This document shows positions 46,498 through 54,441 of a stretch of 64,000 nucleotides of DNA, piece after piece (the stretch's first letter is position 1; each line of letters begins with the position of its first letter). Source of the DNA: Proteus terrae (lineage in GTDB: Bacteria; Pseudomonadota; Gammaproteobacteria; Enterobacterales; Enterobacteriaceae). The notes under the pieces are model-generated. The model worked only from the letters and a program-made list of their open reading frames with translations, was not told the DNA's origin and ran no database searches. Where the stretch lies: the NCBI RefSeq assembly GCF_003144325.1, contig NZ_PENS01000002.1, positions 186,001 through 250,000 of the forward strand, given 5' to 3'. The position numbers were made by a program, and so were the translations under genes.

Positions 46498-48057
46498 TTA
46501 TTTTTCTTTACATGTCGATATTGTTTTATTTAATTTATTGGTTGTTGCCGTAATAAATTCAGTGGCGCGCCAAGAATCTCCTGTTTTTTCCAACCAAGGG
46601 GTTAATTCTTCTTTAATTAATTTCTCAATTAAAGGCATATTATCTTTGGCAATATTTTTCATTTGATATGGATCGTTCACATTGTCATATAAAGTATATT
46701 TCAATGGTTGCCCATCTTGTCTATCTATAACCAAAGTATGAGTTTTGGTTCTTACACCTCGTTTACCAAATGAAGGTTCACCATAAGGAATAAAGAGATA
46801 AAGCTGAGAGTTTGCTGTGTCGCCTTTGCCTGTGACTACTCTATCTGCAAGATCAGTACCTTCTACTGAATCAGGGATCCATTCTGATAAACCAAGTAGC
46901 CCTAAGATTGTCGGATAAATATCAGGTGCTGACATTAATGCATCGTCAGTACCTGGTTTAATTTTACCTGGTAAACGAAACATCATAGGAACACGCATGG
47001 ATTCTTCATAAGGATTATTTTTTGTTGCTTGTCCATTTGCCCCTAAGCAACTACCATGATCAGAGAAGAAAACAACGAGAGTATTATCAGCAAGGCCTTG
47101 TTTTTCTAATTCATCTACGATGCGACCAAATTGCTCATCAACACCGTTGACCATTGCCATATATTCTTTGAAATATTGAGGGCCATAGCCTTCTTGATAT
47201 TCAGTATCCCACTGTACATTAGGGCGTGTATTGAGCTCTTTTGATGTCTTACCTTGATAAGCATCGAGGTATTTTTTCGGTACTTGATCATAAGGTGAAT
47301 GAGGTGGATTCATTGAAACCACTAATGCAAATGGTTTTGAATTATCTCTAAATTGATTGTTTTCATTTTTGAGGAACTTGATTGCCATATCAGCTTCATG
47401 TTCAGGCCCCCATTGATCAATGTAAATTGGTTTATCACGAGGTGTATCGTTTGCCCAATACATTGGTTTTAAATGTAAATCGTAAGTACCATAAGAATAC
47501 CAAAAATCAAAACCATGGCGTCTATCTGGTGCAGCCCATTCATTCCAATAACGACCTTCCATTGGGTTGTTGTAACTTTCAATAAATGGTTCGTAAGGTG
47601 CATCAAGGTGCCATTTTCCGATATAGCCTGTGCTGTAGTCGAGTGATTTTAAAACATCAGACCAACATTTTGCATAAGGAGATAAATCAATACCTACTTT
47701 GCCACCATAATCGTGAGCATTTCCTGTAATACCATTACGAACAGGGTATTGACCTGTCATAAACATGCCTCGGAATGGAGAACAAAGAGGGTAGTTTGAA
47801 GCCATCTGCGTCATTACTTTGGCTTGCTTCGCAAATTTATTCAAATTAGGTGTAATTGAAGGGTCTTCCCCCATAAACTGTAATGCGTGAGCACGCATTT
47901 CATCTGGGAAAACAATTAATAGATTAGGGGCATTCTCTGGACGCGATCGCGTGTTAGAAGCTGAATTTCCTGAATTAGCAATAACAGGGGTAGAAACAGT
48001 CATTGCTGCACCGCTGGCTGCGAGTCCTTTGATAAAAGTTCTGCGGGAAACAGTCAT
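46498..48057 (-). CDS. Tat-exported type I sulfatase, probable N-acetylgalactosamine (chondro) sulfatase
   Basis: A 519-residue sulfatase with a twin-arginine signal (SRRTFIKGLAASGAAM, cleavage near residue 28), so it is exported folded. Formylglycine motif CSPFRGMFMTGQ with Cys92, metal Asp in FPDEMRAHA, FFSDHG near residue 330 (VVFFSDHGSCLGANG) and IGKWHLD near 180. Cysteine type, so it needs the anaerobic maturase encoded at 24602, which acts in the cytoplasm before export. With the Sec sulfatase at 22953 it would cover the 4- and 6-sulfate activities reported from P. vulgaris; which is which is unclear. TTTCG operator motifs lie in front of it. Confidence 0.9.
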   Translation of the reverse strand: MTVSRRTFIKGLAASGAAMTVSTPVIANSGNSASNTRSRPENAPNLLIVFPDEMRAHALQFMGEDPSITPNLNKFAKQAKVMTQMASNYPLCSPFRGMFMTGQYPVRNGITGNAHDYGGKVGIDLSPYAKCWSDVLKSLDYSTGYIGKWHLDAPYEPFIESYNNPMEGRYWNEWAAPDRRHGFDFWYSYGTYDLHLKPMYWANDTPRDKPIYIDQWGPEHEADMAIKFLKNENNQFRDNSKPFALVVSMNPPHSPYDQVPKKYLDAYQGKTSKELNTRPNVQWDTEYQEGYGPQYFKEYMAMVNGVDEQFGRIVDELEKQGLADNTLVVFFSDHGSCLGANGQATKNNPYEESMRVPMMFRLPGKIKPGTDDALMSAPDIYPTILGLLGLSEWIPDSVEGTDLADRVVTGKGDTANSQLYLFIPYGEPSFGKRGVRTKTHTLVIDRQDGQPLKYTLYDNVNDPYQMKNIAKDNMPLIEKLIKEELTPWLEKTGDSWRATEFITATTNKLNKTISTCKEK

Positions 48058-48383
48058 TGCTTCCTCCTATTTTACGTTTACTTTCGAATTGGTGTCTTTT
48101 ATCTTATTTATACTTTTGTATAAGATCAAAAAGTAAGTTAACGAAAGATCAAGAATTGAAAGGGAGATCACAGAATGATGTCAAATTGTAAGCAATTTGA
48201 CAGCCAAAATAGGAGTTGGAATATTGTTAAGAATAGATTAACTTTTTATTGTTTTATGTATCGTACTGATTTATATGGTTATTGTTTGTTTTGTGATGGC
48301 GATAGCAAAAATACTTAAAAGCCTCCATTTTTAGCTAGAAAACTGAATAAAAGAAAGTGTAAGTATTTTTCTTTCGTTTGTTT
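48058..48383. promoter_or_regulatory. Control region of the Tat sulfatase with AgaR-like motifs
   Basis: Gap of 326 bases without a gene. CGTTTACTTTCGAATT at 48075-48090, AACGAAAGATCAAG at 48139-48152 with GAAAGGG 8 bases on, and CTTTCGTTTG at 48371-48380 repeat the CGAAAG/CTTTCG pattern seen at agaR and agaY. These suggest that the sulfatase belongs to the same regulon. Confidence 0.5.
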
Positions 48384-48875
48384 TCATTGTCCTTTAATGA
48401 CCCACCAAGATGTGCCTTTAAACTCAAAATTTTTAACGATCTCCATACCTAGTTTTTGATGTGCTTTTAGTGATCGAATATTTTCACTATTCACAAATGC
48501 AATAGGATGCCCGCCATGTAAAGAAGAGATTTGCTGGTAGAGATCTTTTAATAGAGATTTTCCACGATGCAATTTATCTATACAAACAGGACCGTAAAAC
48601 CAATTATTTTGTGTTATTTCTGGAAAGTGTTGATTAATAGCTTGAGCAATTGGAGGGATCGAAAAAGAGGTAACAGGAAAGCTAAAAACAACAGCCACAA
48701 TATTTGCTTGATAAAGTGCAATGATGGCGTTAGTGCTACTTTGATACATCGCCTCAACTTTATTTAGAGGGTATTCGCCATATAATCCACCTTGCTGAGA
48801 TTCAGAATTTGCCTGTAATAATAGTGCGACTGCATTAATATCTTTAGCGGTCATTTTTTGAAATATATAATTCAT
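48384..48875 (-). CDS. GNAT-family N-acetyltransferase
   Basis: A 163-residue GCN5-related acetyltransferase. The acetyl-CoA binding loop is KLHRGKSLLKDLYQQI (near residues 100-115) and the C-terminal part has NSENIRSLKAHQKLGMEIVKNFEF, the usual GNAT motif B. Substrate unknown. It stands alone at the edge of the chondroitin island. Confidence 0.82.
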   Translation of the reverse strand: MNYIFQKMTAKDINAVALLLQANSESQQGGLYGEYPLNKVEAMYQSSTNAIIALYQANIVAVVFSFPVTSFSIPPIAQAINQHFPEITQNNWFYGPVCIDKLHRGKSLLKDLYQQISSLHGGHPIAFVNSENIRSLKAHQKLGMEIVKNFEFKGTSWWVIKGQ

Positions 48876-49026
48876 TTTTTATTCCTTTTTTCTCTAGCTT
48901 ATAATCCTAGTATATAAAAAATAGTCTATATTACAAAAAATATATTAGAGATACTAAAGTTAAACTTATCGATCTCTCTTTAAATGGCTCATTTTTATTA
49001 AATTGCTAATTACGTTTTTTATAAAC

Positions 49027-49057
49027 AAGCGGTAATATTACTTAGATATTACCGCTT
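49027..49057 (-). terminator. Terminator after the YadA-like gene
   Basis: Perfect 12-bp stem AAGCGGTAATAT/ATATTACCGCTT with a 7-base loop, about 50 bases beyond the stop codon. The minus-strand tail is TTGTTTATAA, a moderate U-tract. Confidence 0.55.
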
Positions 49058-49109
49058 TAATTATAAAGTTATTTTTTAATAATATTCTGATTATAGAAAA
49101 GAAAATCGA

Positions 49110-49859
49110 TTACCAACCATAAGCTAATCCACCACCAATAATAATTTCCTTTTCACTATTAATGGAGGAGTTTAATCGAAATGCAATATCATTATTCGGT
49201 TTATATTGTACACCTCCAGCAAATGCTGTGCCTGTTCGATAATTACTAATACCGATTCCGCCACTTAAGGTGTGATGAGTAAGATAAGGAATGCTAGTCA
49301 TTGCAACAGATGAAGCAATGCCAGCAAATACTTTCTTCTCTAACGCGATAATTTCTTTATCTAAATTTGCAATTGAATCTGTGATTTCAGCTTGTCTTTT
49401 TCTATAATAATTATCAAAATCATTAACATGGGTTTTAAGATCACTGATATCTGTACTGACAGTTCTTTTTAATTGATTAATGGCGTTAGTTGTTGTTATT
49501 CTATTTTTATCTACCAATTTCTTAGTTTGAATAAGATTTACTGCATCTGTATTATTTTTACCATCACTAATATTGACTAATCGAGAAGTATGATTATTTT
49601 CAATATTACCAAATGACACTGTGTTTTCTTCAGTTGCTAATGAATTAGCTCCTATAGCAACTGAATGTGTATTTTTAGCTTGGCTATTTGTTCCTATTGC
49701 AATTGAACCGTTACCAGATGCTTTACTTTTTTCGCCTAATGAAATACTGGGAATATTTACGATTATTGGTTCTTCTTTATTTTCTTTTATTGAATGCGTA
49801 TTTGAATAGGAGAAAGCTGGAAATAAGAAAACAATTAAAAATAATTTTTTAAATAGCAT
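49110..49859 (-). CDS. Short YadA-like trimeric autotransporter
   Basis: A 249-residue type Vc autotransporter. Signal peptide to about residue 19 (FSYS). One block of YadA-head repeats (SIAIGTNSQAKNTHSVAIGAN, about 21 residues, and SLATEENTVSFGN). Neck and coiled coil with heptads from about residue 100 to 170, and a four-strand membrane anchor ending GGGLAYGW. The head is very short compared with YadA itself, so it would project little from the surface. It ends in Trp, as many anchors do. Function unknown; adhesion is the common role. Stands alone. Confidence 0.85.
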   Translation of the reverse strand: MLFKKLFLIVFLFPAFSYSNTHSIKENKEEPIIVNIPSISLGEKSKASGNGSIAIGTNSQAKNTHSVAIGANSLATEENTVSFGNIENNHTSRLVNISDGKNNTDAVNLIQTKKLVDKNRITTTNAINQLKRTVSTDISDLKTHVNDFDNYYRKRQAEITDSIANLDKEIIALEKKVFAGIASSVAMTSIPYLTHHTLSGGIGISNYRTGTAFAGGVQYKPNNDIAFRLNSSINSEKEIIIGGGLAYGW

Positions 49860-50049
49860 TTAATTTAATCCTTTAATGATCTTTGGTGGTATGAATTAAT
49901 GCTAAATGATTGCTTTTCTCATCACAAATGAAACATTCTGGATTTACTCTTAAAAATAGTTTTCAATAAGATACTAAGCTATTTAATATTTTATTAATAG
50001 TTGAGATAATATTCAATTAAATAGCATTTTAAAAATTATTTATTTTATG

Positions 50050-50079
50050 AAAAACTGCACCTTAATTAAGGTGCAGTTT
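50050..50079 (-). terminator. Terminator after the RpiR-type regulator gene
   Basis: Perfect 28-base palindrome, AAACTGCACCTT and AAGGTGCAGTTT around AATT, followed on the minus strand by TTTCAT to give a run of five U. It begins 15 bases after the stop codon. Confidence 0.8.
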
Positions 50080-50093
50080 GGGGTAAAATATCA

Positions 50094-50921
50094 TTAACGT
50101 TTTTTTCTAAAAGCAAAAGCGACGGAAATTGCTTGTAGTAAACACATTGTTGACGTTTGAGAACGAAAGGTTTTTATTTGAGCTTCTTTAACTGTTAAAC
50201 AAACATCGCTTAGACTCGCTAATGGGCTAATTGGACTATCAGTAACAATAATCTGTTTTGCTTCTTTGTAAGTCGCCATTTCACACATTTTTTGCATTTC
50301 ATCTGAATACGGGTGGAAGTGAATGCCAAAGAGCACATCACGATGTGTAATATTTCTCAATTGCTCTTTGTACATCCCTCCTAAACTGTTAACAAAAACA
50401 GTCTCACAAGAGATATGCGAGAGAGCATGAAAAAAATAACTTGCAGCACTGAATGAGTGATGAAAGCCACAAATATAAATTGTTTCAGCGTGTTCCAGTA
50501 ATTGTAATGTTTTATTTAACATTTCTCTGTGAGTCTGATTTGCCAATTGTTGCAATGAATGGCTATTTGCTTGCGCAAATTCTTGCAAAATATAGGCAGG
50601 CTCATTCAGATTAGGAGGCTCCTCTTTATATTTTTGTTTATAAGTTAAATTTTCATTTTCGTTTACCATTTCATTCATCAGATGATTTTGAAATAATTGT
50701 TTCATTTCATTAAAGCCATTGAAATGAAAAGCATTGGCAAAACGAATTAATGTCGATGGAGGAACATTTGCTTTATCTGCAAGGATCGCAATTGTATCAA
50801 ATGCCACACTGTTTTTATTATCAAGTAGATAATGTGCAACCTGCTGTAGCCTTTTACTTAATCCATTATAGCGGGAGCGAACTTGTTCCTGTAGTTCATT
50901 CAGATTTGTTGCAGTAGACAT
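50094..50921 (-). CDS. RpiR/MurR-family transcriptional regulator
   Basis: A 275-residue regulator. The N-terminal HTH_6 domain includes LSKRLQQVAHYLLDNKNSVAF and IAILADKANVPPSTLIRFANAFHFNGFNEM. The C-terminal SIS domain (about residues 125-260, IYICGFHHSFSAASYFFHAL, VTDSPISPLASLSD) binds a phosphosugar in this family. No adjacent sugar genes, so the target and ligand are unknown; the chondroitin island is a possible but unsupported target. The -35/-10 region upstream was not resolved. Confidence 0.88.
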   Translation of the reverse strand: MSTATNLNELQEQVRSRYNGLSKRLQQVAHYLLDNKNSVAFDTIAILADKANVPPSTLIRFANAFHFNGFNEMKQLFQNHLMNEMVNENENLTYKQKYKEEPPNLNEPAYILQEFAQANSHSLQQLANQTHREMLNKTLQLLEHAETIYICGFHHSFSAASYFFHALSHISCETVFVNSLGGMYKEQLRNITHRDVLFGIHFHPYSDEMQKMCEMATYKEAKQIIVTDSPISPLASLSDVCLTVKEAQIKTFRSQTSTMCLLQAISVAFAFRKKR

Positions 50922-51415
50922 GGTGCCCTCAATAAAAATACTATTGTAATTGTAGTGTTTTTTGCTTGGGATTTGAATGTTTTTAGCTAATAGTAATTAA
51001 AATGAAATATAGAGTTAATTCCAATTAAATGAATGACCTAAAGGTAATTATTTGATGTTTAAAACTCTATTTTATTTATTCTTTATTGCTTTTATTATCA
51101 CTTTGTGAAATTAATTTTCTTTATTTGAAATTAAATGAAATTATTATTTCGTTCGTCTAAGTTGATATTAATAAGGATATTGGATTTAGTTGAATGGATT
51201 ATACGTATTTGACATTATTCATTTTATATTATTGGGAATTTAACTTAAATTTTTATTTTTATTTGGTAATGTTGTCTCTATTTAAAATGTGAAGTGTTTT
51301 AATATCTTTGTGCGCGATGATTGATATTTATAATACGACGCTTGTTTTATTTGTTAATGATAGTAATTTATCACTATCTTAATTTAAATTTATTTTTATT
51401 GGTTGAAATTTTTAT
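50922..51415. other. AT-rich gap with no recognisable gene
   Basis: About 490 bases between the RpiR-type regulator and a small membrane protein gene. Very rich in A and T; no ORF with a ribosome binding site, no strong hairpin and no recognised operator seen. Confidence 0.5.
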
Positions 51416-51616
51416 ATGCAAAACGATCACTCGTGGATTAATTTATTAATGCACTATTGTCATGATCACTACTCAGAAATGATGCCTGTTATATTTTTTG
51501 TTTGTATTGTTGGTATTATTTTTGGTGTTGTACGTGAAATGCGCTGGTTATCCGTTTTTTTTACGGTCCCTCTCATTATTATCGTATTTTGTTTAATAAG
51601 TTCTAATTTAGAATAA
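51416..51616 (+). CDS. Small hypothetical membrane protein
   Basis: A 66-residue protein with two predicted membrane segments (PVIFFVCIVGIIFGVV and VFFTVPLIIIVFCLI) joined by REMRW. Its hydrophobic layout and charged loop look like a real inner-membrane peptide. There is no clear Shine-Dalgarno before the ATG, so the start is uncertain. No family recognised. Confidence 0.5.
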   Translation: MQNDHSWINLLMHYCHDHYSEMMPVIFFVCIVGIIFGVVREMRWLSVFFTVPLIIIVFCLISSNLE

Positions 51617-51935
51617 GTGAAAAATACAATTGTTTTTATGGTTGGACAATTGTTGTATTGATCTTATTTAGCTTCTTATTTTTACTTCTCTATTTATTCT
51701 TTTTATTATGTATATAAACACCTGCTAATACACCTATCTTATTGTGAAAAAAACTGATCCAACAATGTCATTGATTAGATAATCAACAGAGTGACTAATA
51801 AGAGCTCATTACTTATTGATTATTATTGATAATGATAAGCAAATTATTTGTTGAATTATGGGCTAACAATTTATTCTCAATACACTAAACTAGATAACAT
51901 TATTTTAATGAATTAGAAACTATTGGGTTTTTATT
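51617..51935. other. Gap upstream of the cytochrome b561 gene, with a Fur-like site
   Basis: About 320 AT-rich bases. A sequence GATAATGATAAGCAAATTA at 51828-51846 matches the 19-base Fur consensus at 14 positions, perfectly over the first 11. It lies about 90 bases before the gene. No other feature seen. Confidence 0.35.
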
Positions 51936-52490
51936 ATGCAATGGCGAAATAATGTGTCTCGCTATGGTCACTTATCACTCCTTTTACACTGGGGGTCTGC
52001 GCTGACTGTCTATGGCATGTTTGCTTTAGGGCTGTGGATGGTGACGTTAGGATATTATGATAGCTGGTATCATTCTGCACCTGAAATACATAAGAGCATT
52101 GGTATTCTTTTATTTATTATTCTGATAGTACGTGTGATTTGGCGTTGGGTCTCACCACCTCCTAAAGCTTTATCAAGTTACAGTCAATTGACACGCATTA
52201 GCGCTCATATTGCACATATGCTTCTATATTTAATCTTATTTTCTATTCTGATTAGTGGTTATTTAATTTCAACCGCAGATGGACAAGCTATATCTGTATT
52301 TGATTGGTTTTCTGTACCTGCCATTTTTACAGGGGAAGCCGAACAAGCGGATTTAGCTGGTGATATTCATCTTTATCTAGCTTGGGCAGTGGTTTTGTTA
52401 TCGCTGTTACATGCGGCTGGTGCTTTAAAACATCATTTTATTGATAAAGATGTCACGTTAAAACGCATGTTAGGAATGCGAACTAAATAA
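51936..52490 (+). CDS. Cytochrome b561 (YceJ-like)
   Basis: A 184-residue four-helix inner-membrane dihaem cytochrome. Histidine ligands are in YGHLSLLLHWGSALTVYG, APEIHKSIGIL, and DIHLYLAWAVVLLSLLHAAGALKHHFIDKD, the bacterial b561 pattern. The first ATG begins MQWRNNVSRYGHLS, a common start for YceJ. It sits 33 bases before yceI, the conserved pairing. Likely passes electrons between quinone and a periplasmic partner. Confidence 0.92.
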   Translation: MQWRNNVSRYGHLSLLLHWGSALTVYGMFALGLWMVTLGYYDSWYHSAPEIHKSIGILLFIILIVRVIWRWVSPPPKALSSYSQLTRISAHIAHMLLYLILFSILISGYLISTADGQAISVFDWFSVPAIFTGEAEQADLAGDIHLYLAWAVVLLSLLHAAGALKHHFIDKDVTLKRMLGMRTK

Positions 52491-52523
52491 TTAAACTTAT
52501 AAAACGAAATTATGGAGATAACA

Positions 52524-53102
52524 ATGTTTAAGAAAGCTTTATTAGGTTTAACCGCAAGTGCGTTGTTATTTAATGCAAGTACTGCTTTAGCAGCAGATTA
52601 TGCTATTGATAAACAAGGCCAACACGCATTTGTACAGTTTCGTATCCAACATTTAGGCTATAGCTGGTTATACGGCACTTTTAAAGATTTCGATGGTACA
52701 TTTAGTTACGATAAAGAAGATCCATCGAAAGACAAAGTTGATGTTGTGATTAAAACAGGAAGCTTAGATACTAATCATGCAGAACGTGATAAGCACTTAC
52801 GTAGCGCTGATTTCTTTAATGTAAGCAAATATCCTGAAGCTCGATTTGTTTCAACTCAAGTCATTCGTGATGGCGAAAACTATGTAGTTACAGGTGATTT
52901 AACATTAAATGGTGTGACTAAACCTGTTTCATTAAATGCAAAATTAATTGGCGAAGGAACTGATCCTTGGAAAGGTTATCGCGCTGGTTTTGAAGCAACA
53001 GGTAAAGTGAATCTGAAAGAGTTTAATTTTAAATCAGATTTAGGACCAAAATCACAAGAAGCAGAATTAATTATCTCTGTTGAAGGTGTAAAAAAAGCGT
53101 AA
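52524..53102 (+). CDS. yceI: YceI-family periplasmic lipocalin-like protein
   Basis: A 192-residue periplasmic protein with a signal peptide (cleavage ALA-ADYAI near residue 23). The YceI beta-barrel shows [48 protein letters not shown] and [12 protein letters not shown], and binds isoprenoid or quinone-like lipids. I choose ATG 52524 with GGAG eight bases upstream over the ATG at 52512. It forms an operon with the b561 gene. Confidence 0.94.
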   Translation: MFKKALLGLTASALLFNASTALAADYAIDKQGQHAFVQFRIQHLGYSWLYGTFKDFDGTFSYDKEDPSKDKVDVVIKTGSLDTNHAERDKHLRSADFFNVSKYPEARFVSTQVIRDGENYVVTGDLTLNGVTKPVSLNAKLIGEGTDPWKGYRAGFEATGKVNLKEFNFKSDLGPKSQEAELIISVEGVKKA

Positions 53103-53152
53103 TTAAATGCTTTTTTAAGGCAATAAAGCCTCTTATTGCCTAGATGATTTAT

Positions 53153-53182
53153 AAACCGATACTTTAACGTATCGGTTTTTTT
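53153..53182 (+). terminator. Terminator after yceI
   Basis: Stem AAACCGATAC/GTATCGGTTT with a 6-base loop and a run of seven T, 51 bases past the yceI stop. Confidence 0.9.
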
Positions 53183-53336
53183 ATGCACAATTATGATGAA
53201 TGATCTTATACTTAAATAATAATTCTTATTTTTTAATAGGATTAATATTTATGTTGAGGCTTTATCTATTCTAAGTCGGTGCAAAGAAAGGTCATAACAA
53301 AGAAGCCATCCATTCGTTTAACAGGAAAGAATCATA

Positions 53337-54419
53337 ATGAAAAAATTACGCCATACTTTTTTGGGTACTCTACTTATCTCTGGTTTTTTCACAGTAGGTA
53401 TTACTGATGTTGATGCATGTACTCGGCTTGTTTATTTAGGCGACAATAATCAAATTATTACAGCTCGCTCGATGGACTGGAAATATGATATAGGAACAAA
53501 TTTATGGGTATTTCCACAAGGAATGCAACGCTCTGGAGAAGCTGGCGATAACTCGATAAAATGGACATCTAAATATGGAAGTGTGATTGCATCAGGTTAT
53601 GATATTTCTACGACCGATGGTATGAATGAAAAAGGTTTAGTGGCTAATTTATTGTGGTTGGCTGAATCAGATTATCCAGCGTATACCAAAGAAAAACCGG
53701 CGATTTCAATTTCTGCATGGGCGCAGTATGTATTAGATAATTTTGCTTCAGTTGAAGAAGCTGTCAATGCATTAGACAGTGAGCCTTTTATTGTATTAAC
53801 AGATAAAGTTCCTGGACAAGATAGAATGGCAACGTTACATCTCTCGCTTTCAGATGCAACGGGAGATAGCGCTATTATTGAATATATTAATGGTAAGCAA
53901 GTGATTCATCATAGCAAAGAGTATCAAGTGATGACGAACTCTCCTATTTTTTCAGAACAATTAGCGTTGAACAGTTATTGGCAACAAATTGGTGGAACCG
54001 TGATGTTACCGGGGACTAATCGAGCCTCAGATCGTTTTGCTAGAGCTTCTTTTTATGTGAATGCCATTCCTAAAGCTCAATCGAGTAAAAAATCGCTTGC
54101 CAGTGTATTTGGTGTGATCAGAAATGTATCTGTACCTTATGGACTAAGTACGGCTGAATCACCAGAAATTTCATCCACACGCTGGAGAACTGTCGCTGAT
54201 CATAAAAACCAATTATATTTTTTTGAATCAGCATTATCGCCAAATACCTTTTGGGTTAATTTAAAGGAAATTGATTTTTCAAAAGAGAGTGGGAAAGTGA
54301 TGACATTACCATTAGGTGAAGAGCAGTCGATAATCTATTCTGCAAATGCGACAAGTCATTTTAAACCCGCAGAACCTTTTAAATTTCAAGGATTAGATAA
54401 TATTCCTTTAAATAACTAG
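53337..54419 (+). CDS. Secreted linear amide C-N hydrolase (choloylglycine hydrolase/penicillin V acylase family)
   Basis: A 360-residue Ntn hydrolase exported by a Sec signal whose cleavage at VDA-C exposes Cys28 as the N-terminal nucleophile (CTRLVYLGD). ITARSMDWKYD (Arg and Asp after the nucleophile) and the GMNEKGLVANLLWL and VMTNSPIF motifs match the family. Substrates could be bile salts, penicillin V or acyl-homoserine lactones; Gram-negative periplasmic members often act on AHLs or penicillin V. VDAC resembles a lipobox, but lipidation would block the nucleophile, so a soluble periplasmic enzyme is likelier. Confidence 0.88.
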   Translation: MKKLRHTFLGTLLISGFFTVGITDVDACTRLVYLGDNNQIITARSMDWKYDIGTNLWVFPQGMQRSGEAGDNSIKWTSKYGSVIASGYDISTTDGMNEKGLVANLLWLAESDYPAYTKEKPAISISAWAQYVLDNFASVEEAVNALDSEPFIVLTDKVPGQDRMATLHLSLSDATGDSAIIEYINGKQVIHHSKEYQVMTNSPIFSEQLALNSYWQQIGGTVMLPGTNRASDRFARASFYVNAIPKAQSSKKSLASVFGVIRNVSVPYGLSTAESPEISSTRWRTVADHKNQLYFFESALSPNTFWVNLKEIDFSKESGKVMTLPLGEEQSIIYSANATSHFKPAEPFKFQGLDNIPLNN

Positions 54420-54441
54420 CTGAGTATTTACGATATCTAAT

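Noticed and set aside
46498-48057. Considered a twin-arginine motif by chance in the sulfatase
   Set aside because: Rejected the idea of chance: SRRTFIKG followed by a mildly hydrophobic Ala-rich stretch and an Ala-x-Ala-like site is a textbook Tat signal, so it is kept as a finding.
50922-51415. Possible small genes in the gap after the RpiR-type regulator
   Set aside because: Only very short A/T-rich frames without ribosome binding sites were found.
53337-53420. Lipoprotein interpretation of the amide hydrolase signal (VDAC)
   Set aside because: The cysteine is the family nucleophile followed by the conserved Thr-Arg, and lipidation would inactivate it.
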